A stretch of DNA of 64,000 bases from Galdieria sulphuraria (lineage: Eukaryota; Rhodophyta; Bangiophyceae; Galdieriales; Galdieriaceae): NCBI RefSeq assembly GCF_000341285.1, contig NW_005178459.1, positions 1-64,000 of the forward strand. The letters run 5' to 3'. Positions 44,813 through 55,757 of the stretch are shown here, one piece after another; within the stretch, counting starts at the first letter, position 1, and each line of letters opens with the position of its first letter. A program made the position numbers and the translations under genes. Below the pieces are notes generated by a model that made no database searches, was not told where the DNA came from, and saw nothing but the letters and a program-made list of their open reading frames with translations.

Positions 44813-45184
44813 CTCTTGCTGACTGCCTTAAGTTTGAATGTTGCTCAGTCACAATAAAAGAGACACTCATCCAATATTCTTACTTTTGTCATCCACAGAC
44901 AAGTCAACTTCCCGGTAGGCACCAATTTCTTGGGGATTTTCGAATGAGTTCTTCAAAGAAAAGAATCAGTAAAGTTTCTTCTACTCTTAGTGACCAGCTT
45001 TACCTTATCTTCTTCTGTATCTGTTGAAAACCCACTGTGGTTACTATCCTTTCGGTGTTGGTTTTGCATGTCAAAAATTTCCGTCAAAGGATTCCAATTG
45101 CCCAATGTCTTTTATACTTCCATAGACAAATACTATTTATACAAAGTTTCTTGAAGGAAATTCTAATACTGAAAAATCAACTAG

Positions 45185-46552
45185 CTAGTTCAAAGTTCTT
45201 AGACGATGGCACCACCTAGATGCAATTTGTAGTATGTTGCTATTCCAATGACTTGAAGCAACTTGTTCTGCATAATGTGTCAAAACAGGAAAAGTACTTT
45301 CTCGAAAAAGTAGCAAAAGACACCATACTTGACCATTTTCTAACATAAGAAAAGCCCTATGTGAAATAAGGGAATGATAACTTGCCATACATAAACCAAT
45401 ACGACGAACAGCTTTACATATAATATCCTTCAGAATATCGGCAGGAATTGCTGCCAAAATCTCTTCCAAATGATTGAGAAATAACACCTAAATGAAATAG
45501 GATCATTTTACTTCATGAAGAGTATATTCATCTCTTACCTCCTTCGAACTGTTCGATATTGGCCAACAACCTAACAAGTAATCTAATACACGAGGTGCCA
45601 AACAAGGATTCTTTTCCAAGAACGCCATTATGCAAAAAAGCAAAGGTGGATAAAATGACTCCATATTCACAAGTTTATGCAATGGTAACAAACATCGCAT
45701 AAGGAAATCTTCATGTTCTTTCTTAAGTGGAACAGCAAAACCACGAATGATTGAACAACAAAATTCCAACATCTCGGTTATACCTTGTGTGGACTCCTCT
45801 TCATCAAAAACAATGGACTGAATTCGAATACAAATAAATTTTCGAATGGTACGACGAAACTTGACTACCGATTTGTAGAACACATGAATAATAGAAAGAA
45901 TGTAATCTCTTTCCCTCGAATCAGGAGAACCAAAGAGGTCTAACAGTTTTTTAAGCGAGTCCACTCTCCAGTAAGCAACTATAACACGTGAATCCCGGGA
46001 ACTCTGGGACAATAAAACTTGTAAAAGCAATTCATATACAAGTTGATGAACAGACCAATTCGCGGATTCTAAATGAGAATTCCCTTTTGTATATTCTGCT
46101 TCTTCAATCCAACCATCTATCCAATCTATTTCTTTCCTATTCTTGGTTTTCAACTCGTATCGAGTCACAGATGAGAGTATCAAGTCATTGGCCAGTTGGG
46201 TCACACTTGCGAAAATTTCTTCGTTCACATTAGTATCATCTCTGCTTACATACTGTACCAAACTCCATAGAATGTTCTGTTGTTGCTTCTGAATCGACCG
46301 TTCTCCTCCTTCCGATGAGACTATTGCGTTTATACCCTGGCTTAGTTCACTTTGAAGCTTTCTACAATGAATGGCATTGTTCACAAAAGCATCATCATCC
46401 ATAATGAACGTGGAAGTTTCCTTTGCAAAACTATGACGAGGCAGGAAAACTCCAGCTTCCGTATGAGGTAGCGTACCTTTTGTGAGTTCATGCTCATAAT
46501 ATGTCTGATCATCCCCTAAGGAGCCAACTTCAGACCTCTTTCTCTTCGACAT
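45185..46552 (-). CDS. PPP2R5: PP2A regulatory subunit B56 (B' family)
   Basis: B56 targets protein phosphatase 2A to substrates, including kinetochore and cohesin proteins. Exons 45539-46552 and 45185-45487 (intron 51 nt) give 438 residues. Family marks: LLDLFGSPDSRERDYILSII, TEMLEFCCSIIRGFAVPLK, the HEDFLMRCLLPLHKL and FYPPLLFCIMAFLEKNP helices, and SSKE-VLFLNHLEEIL across the splice. It starts MSKRKRSEVGSL, a likely nuclear signal. The C-terminal helices end early (HWNSNILQIASRW) and lack the usual NVLK-FMEMN helix, so one more exon may be missed. A TTG extension of ten codons was not used. Confidence 0.85.
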
Positions 46553-47259
46553 GGTGACTAGGTCTCCCAATGCTGGAATCAAGCACAGTTATTGGTTCTC
46601 CGTAGAGTTGGGAAACGACAGCTAACCAGATGCATAGGATGAATAGCACATGACACGATGTCAACCCCCACTAGTATTGAATGGTACAAGTATTCCTTGT
46701 ATAGTAAACGAGGTTGGGCTATCCAACAAGTATCGGAAAATGACGGAGCACTCCCCAACTTGACACCAGAGCCACTATACCTTTTTAAAACAAACGAAAG
46801 CACACTATGAGATAAAGAAGTTTGTATATGTTCCTGAATAAAGACCGTATGTCAAGTTTGAGGGAAAAATGACAATGTTCGACAAGTAAAATAGGAAAAC
46901 AGCGCGCCAGATAGACCACACCGTCCTCTATTGGCAACGAGTCGAGAAGAGAGAGATCACGTGCTGCGTCATATTTCATTGGGTAAATTGATGGGGGAAG
47001 CCTTTGATGCCATCTCAATCGTCTCGATCACCTTGTAAATGTCCCAATCGGCAGGAGTTTGGTCGTTCCAAGATGAACAATATCAAGACTTGCTTCCATA
47101 CAAGGATAAAAGATATCATGAAATAGCTTATGTACATAGCTTTCATAGCTACTTGAAAAACAAACAGCTTGCTTCATAGAATAGAAAACTCTTGTAAAAA
47201 GCAAAACGATAATATAAATAAGAAACAAAAGTTATCAACAAACAACTTGCATACTTTAC
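46553..47259. other. unassigned interval B56 / eIF3e
   Basis: About 700 bp with three short overlapping minus-strand frames (46579-46803, 46785-47018, 47028-47228). The last has a hydrophobic start and YESYVHKLFHDIFYPCMEAS, and a possible GTGATC donor near 47029. I could not join them into a convincing protein. It may be the B56 5' region, a small gene or a non-coding transcript. Confidence 0.3.
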
Positions 47260-48696
47260 TCAAGATATCATTAAATTTCTACGACTAGGACCCATTCGTT
47301 TATCCCAAGAAGGTTCCGTTCTATCCGCTCTTCCTCGAGTCACAGTTGAAGAAGGATCCTCTAAATCAACTGGAATTTGAATATTTTGACCTAAGACTTG
47401 TGTACGAATTATAAGTCCCTTCGTAGAGTCCACTATCTGCTCATATACACTTGGAGTCTTCACACCCATAATAACTCGACTAGCTTGACTATCAACCTTG
47501 GCATCTAAACGAGCGTTACGAATAAGATTCACTATCCAACGTTCTGCAGACTCTCGATCCATATTCAATTTCGCAGCTAACATATTTAAATCAATAACTT
47601 GGTGAATTCGACAATATATCTCAAAAACAAATAATCTCGCATTCTCTACAAACTCATCCAAAGTTCCAATCAAGAAAAAGTCGTGCTTCAATGTTGTCTC
47701 ACATTTTTGCAATAAATCTTGTGCTCCTTCAAAATCATAATTAACATACAAACACTCCACAAATTCTGTAATAGGGTCGTGATACGCATGGCTCTCCTGT
47801 TGGACAATCTTCACAAGCTCCTTCAACATATGTCGACGTTTAGTATTGGTAATAACAGCACTACTTAAATAACGTAAAATATGCGGACAATTGGTTTGAA
47901 TAGTGTTGAGATACTTGTCTTGGAAGAAAAGATCGATAATTCCATTTCTACCGGTAGGGTGATTAAAAAATACAAATAGACTCCAATGAATTAGCCAAGT
48001 GCGATGCTGTAGCTGCTGCAATGGATTCAAAGAAAATCTTCCTTGATTATCAATAGCATCTCTCAACTGCATCATATCTTCCAAAGCTGCATCCCATTCC
48101 TGCATCAAAATATCTGAAGCCAACTTTCCCCAAAGCGCCGACAAGTAACGTTCGCTATGTGTCTGTAATTGCAAGTAATTGGAAAGATACTTGCAAGTTG
48201 CTGCATAGTTGCCACAATCATATTGAAGTCGAGCGTAATCAAAAAGAGCTTCGAGGTCTTCCGTGGTAACCCCATAATGTTCTAGTAAGAAGTTTAGATG
48301 AAAGTTGCGTTCTTCTTTCAGTTTGTTAACTAATTCAGCGTCTTCTATTATTCTCAATATTCTATCGCACTCTAACGAGAGTGTCTTTAGAGCAAAAACG
48401 ACCTTGTCACGTCTTTCCATCAGCTCTCGTGGAGGGTCGTTCCCTGTCAGTTGAAGATAAACATCAGCTGCGAAATCTATCATATTTGTCTTTTGTAGTA
48501 ATTGATACTTTTCTTGTAATATGTCTTGTTCATCATATATCTAATATAAAGGCAAACCAATCAGCAACAACGTAATCCGCCGATATTTGGGTGAATAAGC
48601 CATACTTACCCCTTGAGCGTGTAAAAACTCTAAAAGTGGGAAAACCATATGTCTGTCCAAGTGTTCACCAATATACTTTGTCAAATCGTATTCCAT
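47260..48696 (-). CDS. EIF3E: Translation initiation factor eIF3 subunit E (INT6)
   Basis: eIF3e is a PCI-domain subunit of eIF3, which recruits mRNA to the 40S ribosome. Exons 48610-48696 and 47260-48540 (intron 69 nt) give 455 residues. The start MEYDLTKYIGEHLDRHMVFP matches eIF3e, followed by LLEFLHAQG-IYDEQDILQEK across the splice. The core has SALWGKLASDILMQEWDAAL, QHRTWLIHWSLFVFFNHPTG, CPHILRYLSSAVITN and DPITEFVECLYVNYDF. The PCI end reads RIHQVIDLNMLAAKLNMDRE and AERWIVNLIRNARLDAKVDS. Close to human length (445). Confidence 0.97.
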
Positions 48697-49002
48697 AGTC
48701 TCAAAAAATATCACTTCAAGAAGGTCGGTTCACTAACTATACCAATCGGAAAGGCAGTAAAATTAGATTTAGTCGTACGGCCCTCAATGCCTTTATGGAA
48801 AGAAGCAGCCTTTTGTATTCTAATGTAGATAAATAAATGATATATGAAAATCTGTCTACTTTCTACATACGACATTTCTAGGAATATATAAAGAATAAAT
48901 AAGCCATTTTATGGATCAAATAGTTTGGGAGTCATTTGATACTATGAACCGTTAGCCAAGTTGGAAAATTTTCATTTTTCATCATCATTGTGAGGGTTTG
49001 TC
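48697..49002. promoter_or_regulatory. divergent spacer eIF3e / ATI
   Basis: About 305 bp, AT-rich, between divergent starts of eIF3e and the purine synthesis gene. It should carry both promoters. No distinct motif identified. Confidence 0.35.
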
Positions 49003-50843
49003 ATGTTACAGCATGCTTCTCCCACTGCCCTTCCTTTGTCTTTTATAGGAAATTTTATTTACTTTTCGAACAGTTTGACTGGAAGTACTAAAATAAGTCG
49101 TAGAATTCCTATCGGTACCAAAGTACGGTGCTTCAACGTTCGTTCAAACCGCAATCCTTTGCTTATGACAGGAGTCCAAGAAAGGACAACCTCAAAGGAG
49201 TCAGACTATGGTGAGTATTCAATTCCTATGCATCGTTAGTAACCTCATCAAGATTGTTAGCACTCGTCAAAATAAAGCGAGCTTTGATATCCGTCTCCGA
49301 TAAAAGTTGTCTTATCGATGTGGGCAAAGCTTTGGAAGATCTAGGAGTAGAAATTCTCTCTACCGGTGGATCTGCACGGAAGCTTCGTGAAAATGGACTT
49401 AAAGTAACAGATATTTCCGACTTTAGTGGTTTTCCAGAAATATTGGGTGGCCGAGTAAAAACTTTACACCCCGCCATACACGGTGGAATACTTATGAGAA
49501 GAGATGTCGCAACGGATGAAGAAGAAGCAAAAACACATCAAATTCATGAAATAGACCTTGTCATTGCAAACTTATATCCTTTCGAAGAAGCGTGTATGGA
49601 AAGCGACCTTTCTCATTGTATCGAACAAATAGATATAGGGGGAACAGTTCTTATTCGAGCAGCAGCTAAGAACCACCGTTGGGTTACTGTAGTTTCTGAA
49701 ATCAGCCAGTATCCAGAATTATTATCGGAACTCTCAGAGTTTGATGGTTGCACTCGCTTAGACTTTAGAAAGAAACTTGCTGCCAGAGCTTTTGCTAGAT
49801 GTGCTTCTTATGATGCTGTTATTGCTGAGCGATTCTTTCAAGAAACCCATGAAAATGAGTTACCTCCAGTACTCACAGTTACTGCAATGTTGCAACAGGA
49901 ATTGCGCTATGGAGAAAATCCTCATCAAAAGGCTGCCTTTTACGTGAAGCAATGTCAGAAACGGCCTTTGCCAGGAGTGGCTTCTGCAGAACAGATTCAA
50001 GGAAAGGAATTAAGTTATAACAATATTGCGGATACCGATGCTGCATTTCAATTGGTTTGTGAGTTTGAAGAACCTGCAGTTGCTATTATCAAACACAGTA
50101 ATCCTTGTGGAGCAGCCGTTGGAGTATCTGCAGAAGATGCATATTTAAAGGCACTATCTTGTGATAGCTTATCTGCTTTTGGAGGCATTGTGGCTTGTAA
50201 TAGGACTATTGATCTTGCTGCTGCGGAAGCCATTACAAAGATATTCACCGAGGTTCTTATTGCACCTGATGCTACCACGGAAGCACTTTCAGTATTAAGT
50301 TGTAAGAAGAATTTACGTGTTCTATTGACTGGTTCTTTGATGGATATGAGAGAATCGATGCCTACATTTCGTTCGGTGAATGGTGGCATTCTATATCAGA
50401 CCAGTGATAATGGACATATTGGAAAGGATGACCTTCAAGTAGTCACCAAACGTGTTCCTACACAAACAGAATTGGAAGATTTGCTCTTTGCTTGGAGAAT
50501 ATGTAAACATATCAAATCCAATGCCATAGTCTTGGCCAAGAATAAAGCCACTGTAGGAGTTGGTGCGGGTCAAATGAGTCGCGTCGATGCTTCTCATATT
50601 GCCATTTGGAAAGCAACAGAAGCTGCAAAAGCAACGGATGAAGCACACAGCAGAGCAGTGGGTTCTGTGTTGGCTTCAGATGCTTTCTTTCCATTCGAAG
50701 ATGGATTGGTTATCGCCTGTGAAGCAGGAGTACAGGCAGTTATTCAACCAGGGGGTTCTAAACGTGATGAAGAAGTTATAGCTGCAGCGGATCGTTATGG
50801 TATTAGTATGGTATTTACTGGAATGAGACATTTTAGGCATTAG
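49003..50843 (+). CDS. purH: Bifunctional AICAR transformylase / IMP cyclohydrolase (ATIC, PurH)
   Basis: PurH catalyses the last two steps of IMP synthesis. Exons 49003-49210 and 49261-50843 (intron 50 nt) give 596 residues. The first about 80 residues ([18 protein letters not shown], then Ser, Arg and Asn-rich) look like a plastid or mitochondrial transit leader carried mostly on exon 1. The core starts [17 protein letters not shown]. Key motifs: [99 protein letters not shown] and [12 protein letters not shown]. This is the bacterial-type form, as in plants. The intron lies exactly between leader and enzyme, fitting exon-shuffled targeting. Confidence 0.96.
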
Positions 50844-50904
50844 TAAAACGCAATGGTTAACTACTCCATTTCCTCATTCACTTTGAAATTGGATTTGTAT
50901 ACAT

Positions 50905-53900
50905 ATGGCACACGAGGACAATAATGACGATACAACTAGTGCTTATTCAAGAAGGTTCCCAGGAACTCCCATTCAATATAGTGAAAGCTTTCATCCTCAA
51001 ATACAAGAATTGTTCGAGTCGGCTATGCAAATGGAAAGCAAGTCCCAGAAGTGTTTTGTGGGCTCTTGTATAAAGTCGGCTCCTTGTAAAGTCACTGCGG
51101 TAGTGGTGGACTTGCAAGTCATCCTATTTCAATGGGACAGTTGTTTGTCTAGGAAACGAAAAGAAGATAATAGTGATATCAGGTCCTATTATCTTTTGAG
51201 AAGTCGTGGTGGTGATGGAACCTACCACAGACTGAAGTTGCCTAGTTCAAAACACGGATATCGTCCGGAAACGGTTGTTACTTGTGGCGAATATTTGATA
51301 GCTTGTTCTTCCGAAGGACTACTCAGGTTGTGGAAAGTTATTGGAAAGCCAAAATTACAGTTTGAAGTTCACCTGGATATTATTGCTGAAGCTATTGCCG
51401 TAGAAGAGCAGAATTTTTCTTCAAGTGATATCGGAATCTATGTATTATCGGATTCCGGAGATATCATTCTTGTGTCTACCAATAAGAATACTGGAGTTAG
51501 GAGATGTTCTAAAGGCAGTTATGGGCGGCTATCCAAAGTGTTAGAAAATGCATTTCATGCAGTAACTTTTCTTCGTGACAGAGAGGAAGGTCAAGAGTGG
51601 CTAGAAAGTTCAAAAAGAGTAGCATCTAAAATATGGACCTTTTCAAAGAAAAAGTTTGTAATATCGTTATTTCAGTCACACCTGGAGAAATGGTTTGTAT
51701 CTGAAAATGGCGAAATGTGCAGTTGTATGTGGTCCTTAGATGTGGAAATGTTAAAGAAACAACAAATATGGTATCATAATAAGGAGGTTATTTCTATCGT
51801 AGATGCGGATTCTTTTCAAGATAGATATATTGCTTGTCTGTTAGCCATATTTTGGGAAGAGCAGTCAATCCATTTCATTGTCCGTTATCGTATCGTTTTG
51901 ATAGATACATTATCAGATGGTGTTCCCAGAAACTTTGCTTTTCAAGTATCAATTGACTTGGAAAGTGTTGTAGACAAAAAGATGTGGAAGAGAATTGTGA
52001 GTCCGCGACTGACTATTTCTGGTTTCTCTTCATATGTTTTATTTCCTTTTGACCGAAAAATTGTCATTTCCTCCTTAGCTTTGGATATGGATCAAGCACA
52101 AGTGCAACAAATAGATTCTTTTGCCAATTGGGGAGTGGATTCTAATCCTATTGGATTGATGGATGCTCTATCTTTTGTTGATATATTGGCTCCTACTGAG
52201 TGTATCCATTGGATAGACTCATTCATTGGCATTATTACGAAGAAGAATTGTATTTTTCGCTTTCCTGGTTTTTGTGCCGTACCATTGTCTTCAAGCCAAT
52301 CCGAAATATCCAATGACAAATTGCACAGTGATGTAAAGATATTATGTATATCCTTTAGCCAATTTATTCATGGCTTTGAAAATGCTTCGAAATTGAGTGC
52401 TCAAAGTCTTTATCCTAGTGATATGGATCAGGTTGTTTTAACCTTTTTGACACTCTTTTTGGATATGGCTGGTGATGAATATAGTCCAATGGTTAGTGAA
52501 AGAATTTGTTACAAGGCTCTTCTCTTTCGCAAGTTTCTCGATTTCACTCTATTACCTATTTGGAAGGGAGGAGAGACCGCGACTATTTTTACTCGTCTAT
52601 CTCGTACCGGAAAACAAAAGCTTTTTGAATATATCCAACGTGTCCTTATTATGGAACAACTGTATGAGTTGGAAAAGAGTTTTTATATCGATTCTGAAGA
52701 AATGAACAGTTCTAATGTGTTATCACAAGCACTCAAGGCTTTGCAAGAAGACATTTTGCCGAATTGGACACTTTATGATTGTCCTTCCATGCTAGAACAA
52801 TTAGTGGAAACTTTACAAGTATTGATTATTCAATCCAAAGAGAAACTGGACTCCCTAGAAACTTTGGCAAATGAGATATCCTCTTCAGGAGATAGGATAT
52901 GCAAAGTAGTTCTTTATCGTCGAAGTCTTTTACAACTTGCTCGAATTTTTGCGGTTATTTTTGATACTTGTCGAAGTTTTGTTCTTTCCATTTCTTCCAA
53001 GGTTCAACAACAGTGGCAGCAAAAAGTACCTTTGTGGCTACATATTTCTGATTGGGAAAAGGCACTGTATCCTTTAGTAGATTTCTTATTCACTGTGAAA
53101 GATGCTATGCAAGCAAAAGAAATGAATATAGATGTTGAACAATTGGTCATGCGTCTTGGAGAATTTATTATAGCCCTTCACAGTAATATGAAAAGTCATG
53201 TCCATGAACGAGACATTGTACACGATATAGCCACAAGATACTTGAACAAGACAATCTTTGAAGTGGCTATTTCCTATCGTCGTTATGAATCTGTCTTGTT
53301 ATTTCTATTGAATAATAATGTTTCGTCTTGTTTTGATGACGATTCTTTGTTGACCCTGTTTCACACTATCTTTGATCGAGCATTGGAATGCAGTGCTGAT
53401 GGTGATTCCTGTTGGAAGGACTTTGTAGAATTCTCATTCACTTGGTTGGAACAGCATGGTCGATTTTGTATCTTATTGAGTCGTTGTGAAAATGCAACTT
53501 ATCGACAGTTGCTTTTCCGATATATTGAAAATGGGGGACATCCAAGACTTTATTTAAGATGGTTGTATTATTTTCAAGCCAAGGAATATCTTCATGCTGC
53601 CACTGATTTGTATACTTATTCTTGTCTATTATGGGAAAAGAACGAAAAGAATTCTTTGGTTAATTGTCATACCTTGTTTTCTTTTGCTTTGCTTTGTCTC
53701 AAGTTGTCTATGGTGAACGATGTGGATTGGAAAGAAGACTTGTATCGTCGATTGTATCTCATCAAAGCTCATAAAGAGCTTTCAGAAGATATTCAAAACC
53801 TATTGGATACGAAAGGGTTAGTAACTAGATATGTGGAAGAGTCTCCTATAGACTCGGAAAAACTCTATGAACGTTGTGGCATTGCTTTGGAGATAATTGA

Positions 53901-54228
53901 GAAGAGCCATTTATCATCTGAGGAAAGCACCCGATTATCCGATTATGTATGGAGTCGTAGTGTAGAAAGAGAGTTGTACCGTTGGGAGGCCATTTTGAAA
54001 AGTAGTTTGAATGATGAAATGAAACAAAAGCAGTTTTCGGAGTTGGCATTATTTCGACTTGTTGTTGACAGTGCAGGCACAACTTTGGATGAATGGAAAG
54101 AGCGAGTGCATCGTGTAAGAGAAGAAAATAAGCAGAATCAGCATCATTGGACAATGAATAGTTCTTTATTATCATTACTATCAACTGCCGTATATTTAGC
54201 TATTGGAAACCAAATCTCGAATGAGTGA
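50905..54228 (+). CDS. NUP133: Nup133-like nucleoporin
   Basis: Nup133 is part of the Y-shaped scaffold of the nuclear pore. The single-exon frame encodes 1107 residues. The first about 450 residues read like a beta-propeller (FPGTPIQYSESFHPQIQEL, then LIACSSEGLLRLWKV). The rest is an alpha-solenoid with regular helices, including HPRLYLRWLYYFQAKEYLHA, which resembles the L.WL.....Y..AA stretch of Nup133. The size equals human Nup133 (1156). Similarity is weak, so Nup155-type scaffold proteins are alternatives. It starts 61 bp after the ATIC stop and ends 23 bp before the RMI1 start on the same strand. Confidence 0.62.
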   Translation: MAHEDNNDDTTSAYSRRFPGTPIQYSESFHPQIQELFESAMQMESKSQKCFVGSCIKSAPCKVTAVVVDLQVILFQWDSCLSRKRKEDNSDIRSYYLLRSRGGDGTYHRLKLPSSKHGYRPETVVTCGEYLIACSSEGLLRLWKVIGKPKLQFEVHLDIIAEAIAVEEQNFSSSDIGIYVLSDSGDIILVSTNKNTGVRRCSKGSYGRLSKVLENAFHAVTFLRDREEGQEWLESSKRVASKIWTFSKKKFVISLFQSHLEKWFVSENGEMCSCMWSLDVEMLKKQQIWYHNKEVISIVDADSFQDRYIACLLAIFWEEQSIHFIVRYRIVLIDTLSDGVPRNFAFQVSIDLESVVDKKMWKRIVSPRLTISGFSSYVLFPFDRKIVISSLALDMDQAQVQQIDSFANWGVDSNPIGLMDALSFVDILAPTECIHWIDSFIGIITKKNCIFRFPGFCAVPLSSSQSEISNDKLHSDVKILCISFSQFIHGFENASKLSAQSLYPSDMDQVVLTFLTLFLDMAGDEYSPMVSERICYKALLFRKFLDFTLLPIWKGGETATIFTRLSRTGKQKLFEYIQRVLIMEQLYELEKSFYIDSEEMNSSNVLSQALKALQEDILPNWTLYDCPSMLEQLVETLQVLIIQSKEKLDSLETLANEISSSGDRICKVVLYRRSLLQLARIFAVIFDTCRSFVLSISSKVQQQWQQKVPLWLHISDWEKALYPLVDFLFTVKDAMQAKEMNIDVEQLVMRLGEFIIALHSNMKSHVHERDIVHDIATRYLNKTIFEVAISYRRYESVLLFLLNNNVSSCFDDDSLLTLFHTIFDRALECSADGDSCWKDFVEFSFTWLEQHGRFCILLSRCENATYRQLLFRYIENGGHPRLYLRWLYYFQAKEYLHAATDLYTYSCLLWEKNEKNSLVNCHTLFSFALLCLKLSMVNDVDWKEDLYRRLYLIKAHKELSEDIQNLLDTKGLVTRYVEESPIDSEKLYERCGIALEIIEKSHLSSEESTRLSDYVWSRSVERELYRWEAILKSSLNDEMKQKQFSELALFRLVVDSAGTTLDEWKERVHRVREENKQNQHHWTMNSSLLSLLSTAVYLAIGNQISNE

Positions 54229-54251
54229 TTGTCCAACTAATTTGTTATTTG

Positions 54252-55072
54252 ATGGATACTTTTCGCGCTTTTTTACAAGACAAAGGTTTATTCCGTATTC
54301 GTGAAGAACTTGTTTTCCAACTAGTTGAAAACCACACCGAAGAGCAAGTTATATTTATCCAACTTGTTATATTCTACCTCAAATTGTTATGGATAGTATG
54401 GACTCTTGGATAGCTCGCACTTTTGAAAGTTTGCTCAACCAAGATATTTCCACCATAGTAGTAAGTCTATAAAATACAGTTTTATTTTAAATAACAAACA
54501 GCTACTACAGAATGGAGGCACTTTGCCTTATCAACTAACCCTGATGGCAACTGGTGTAGTATATGGAAAGTATTTAGTACAATTGGAAGATATCATCGAC
54601 ATAGCAGCCGAAGAACCCAGAAAAGGAAAGTCCAACGGTACTTTGAAGTGTACTTTTTTTGATGGACAACAACAAGTATATGGTTTAGAGCTCACGTAAG
54701 TTGGTTGAGTGTTGTTTTCTTCGCACTGGGTGTTGAACATACAGGGATATGAAACACTGTTTATCTGTACGTACTCCTCCGGGAAGCAAGTTTCTTTTAC
54801 ATGATCCTATTGTTCATCGTGGAATTATATTGTTGACTAGAAATAACTGTCGTTATCTTGGAGGTGTTGTTGTGGAGGTACAAGAGAAAAGGGATAGTTT
54901 AATAAAAGATATCATGCAACAAGCAAAGTATCGAGTAGAAGGTTTCCAACAAACAAGTGGAGATAAAGAAGTGGATAGTAATCATGTTGATAACAACATG
55001 ATTGCTATAGGCCAAGGAATATCCAATTGGCATAATAATAATGAAGAAGAAGAAGAAGAAGAGAATATTTGA
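54252..55072 (+). CDS. RMI1: RMI1-like OB-fold protein, 5' frame unclear
   Basis: RMI1 stabilises the BLM/Sgs1-TopIII complex that dissolves recombination intermediates. The OB domain is certain: exons up to 54460, then 54511-54695 and 54745-55072 (introns 50 and 49 nt). It has GVVYGKYLVQLEDIIDIA, CTFFDGQQQVYGLELT, RTPPGSKFLLHDP, VHRGIILLTRNNCRYLGG and a final acidic tail. The 5' part is not settled. An ATG at 54252 starts MDTFRAFLQDKGLFRIREE, but this frame runs out of step with the OB frame, which is open from about 54327 and has ATG 54389 (MDSMDSWIARTFESLL). I found no good intron to connect them. A one-base loss in the draft, or an alternative start, could explain it. From 54389 the protein would be 194 residues. 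Confidence 0.72.
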
Positions 55073-55316
55073 ATGCATTGTACTACGAGAATGGTTCATC
55101 ATGTTCTGAAAAACATTTCTATATGAAGTATTCACAAGGAATGGATACGTATTATCTCATTTTTTTAAACCAGTTGAACTAGATACAATATATTGTATAG
55201 AAGATGCAAATCTTATTCATAATAAATAATTTTGAAAACTTCATTCTTTGAACTGTATTTTCATGAATGCTCAAAAGAGACAACAGGAAAGATTGGATGG
55301 ATAAAGAATTGGAGGA

Positions 55317-55688
55317 ATGCCGAGGCAATGGATGGATCGATGGCTATCCAAGTCCATAGAAAGACAAAAGTTACAAGAGACGATAGCTTTAGATGAACAG
55401 CACTCTGAAATCCTAGAAGACAGAAAGAGATGGAATAAACGAGCGTTGGAAGCTTTGAAAAATAATAAGCTCAGCGACACTTGGTTCTCGTTAGGTCGGG
55501 AAAGCTTTGCCTTGTTACCCAAAGAATTTGTACAAAGTTCACTAGTGGCTGAAGAACCAGAACTAGACCAACAAATTGAAAATATTTACAAGTATCTACC
55601 TGAGAAAAGAAAAAGATTGGAGTTGCTTGAAGAAGAAATATCCCGTTTGACAGAGGAAATAGTGCAGTCCTTGGAAAATCAAAAATGA
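55317..55688 (+). CDS. Prefoldin-like protein (PDRG1-type)
   Basis: PDRG1 is a beta-type prefoldin subunit in R2TP/prefoldin-like complexes. The 123-residue single-exon frame is almost all helix. A first coiled coil with ETIALDEQHSEILEDRKRWNK leads to WFSLGRESFALLPKEFV, the beta-hairpin part, and then a second coiled coil with QQIENIYKYLPEKRKRLELL. Order and spacing follow PDRG1 (helix, NREGLRALQ-like turn, CFGNMFIKMP-like strand, helix). Sequence identity is low, so the name is tentative. The N-terminus (MPRQWMDRWLSKSIERQ) could continue in an upstream exon, since 240 bp of spacer precede it. Confidence 0.55.
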   Translation: MPRQWMDRWLSKSIERQKLQETIALDEQHSEILEDRKRWNKRALEALKNNKLSDTWFSLGRESFALLPKEFVQSSLVAEEPELDQQIENIYKYLPEKRKRLELLEEEISRLTEEIVQSLENQK

Positions 55689-55757
55689 AAAGAGGCTTTT
55701 CTTTGTAGAATATGCCGTTAAGATAACCTCAACATATCATCATCTTTATTTTCCGTC

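Noticed and set aside
44904-45069. Separate small gene of about 50 residues between USP7 and B56
   Set aside because: The same two exons can splice in frame into the USP7 leader, which explains them better. Left open in the USP7 note.
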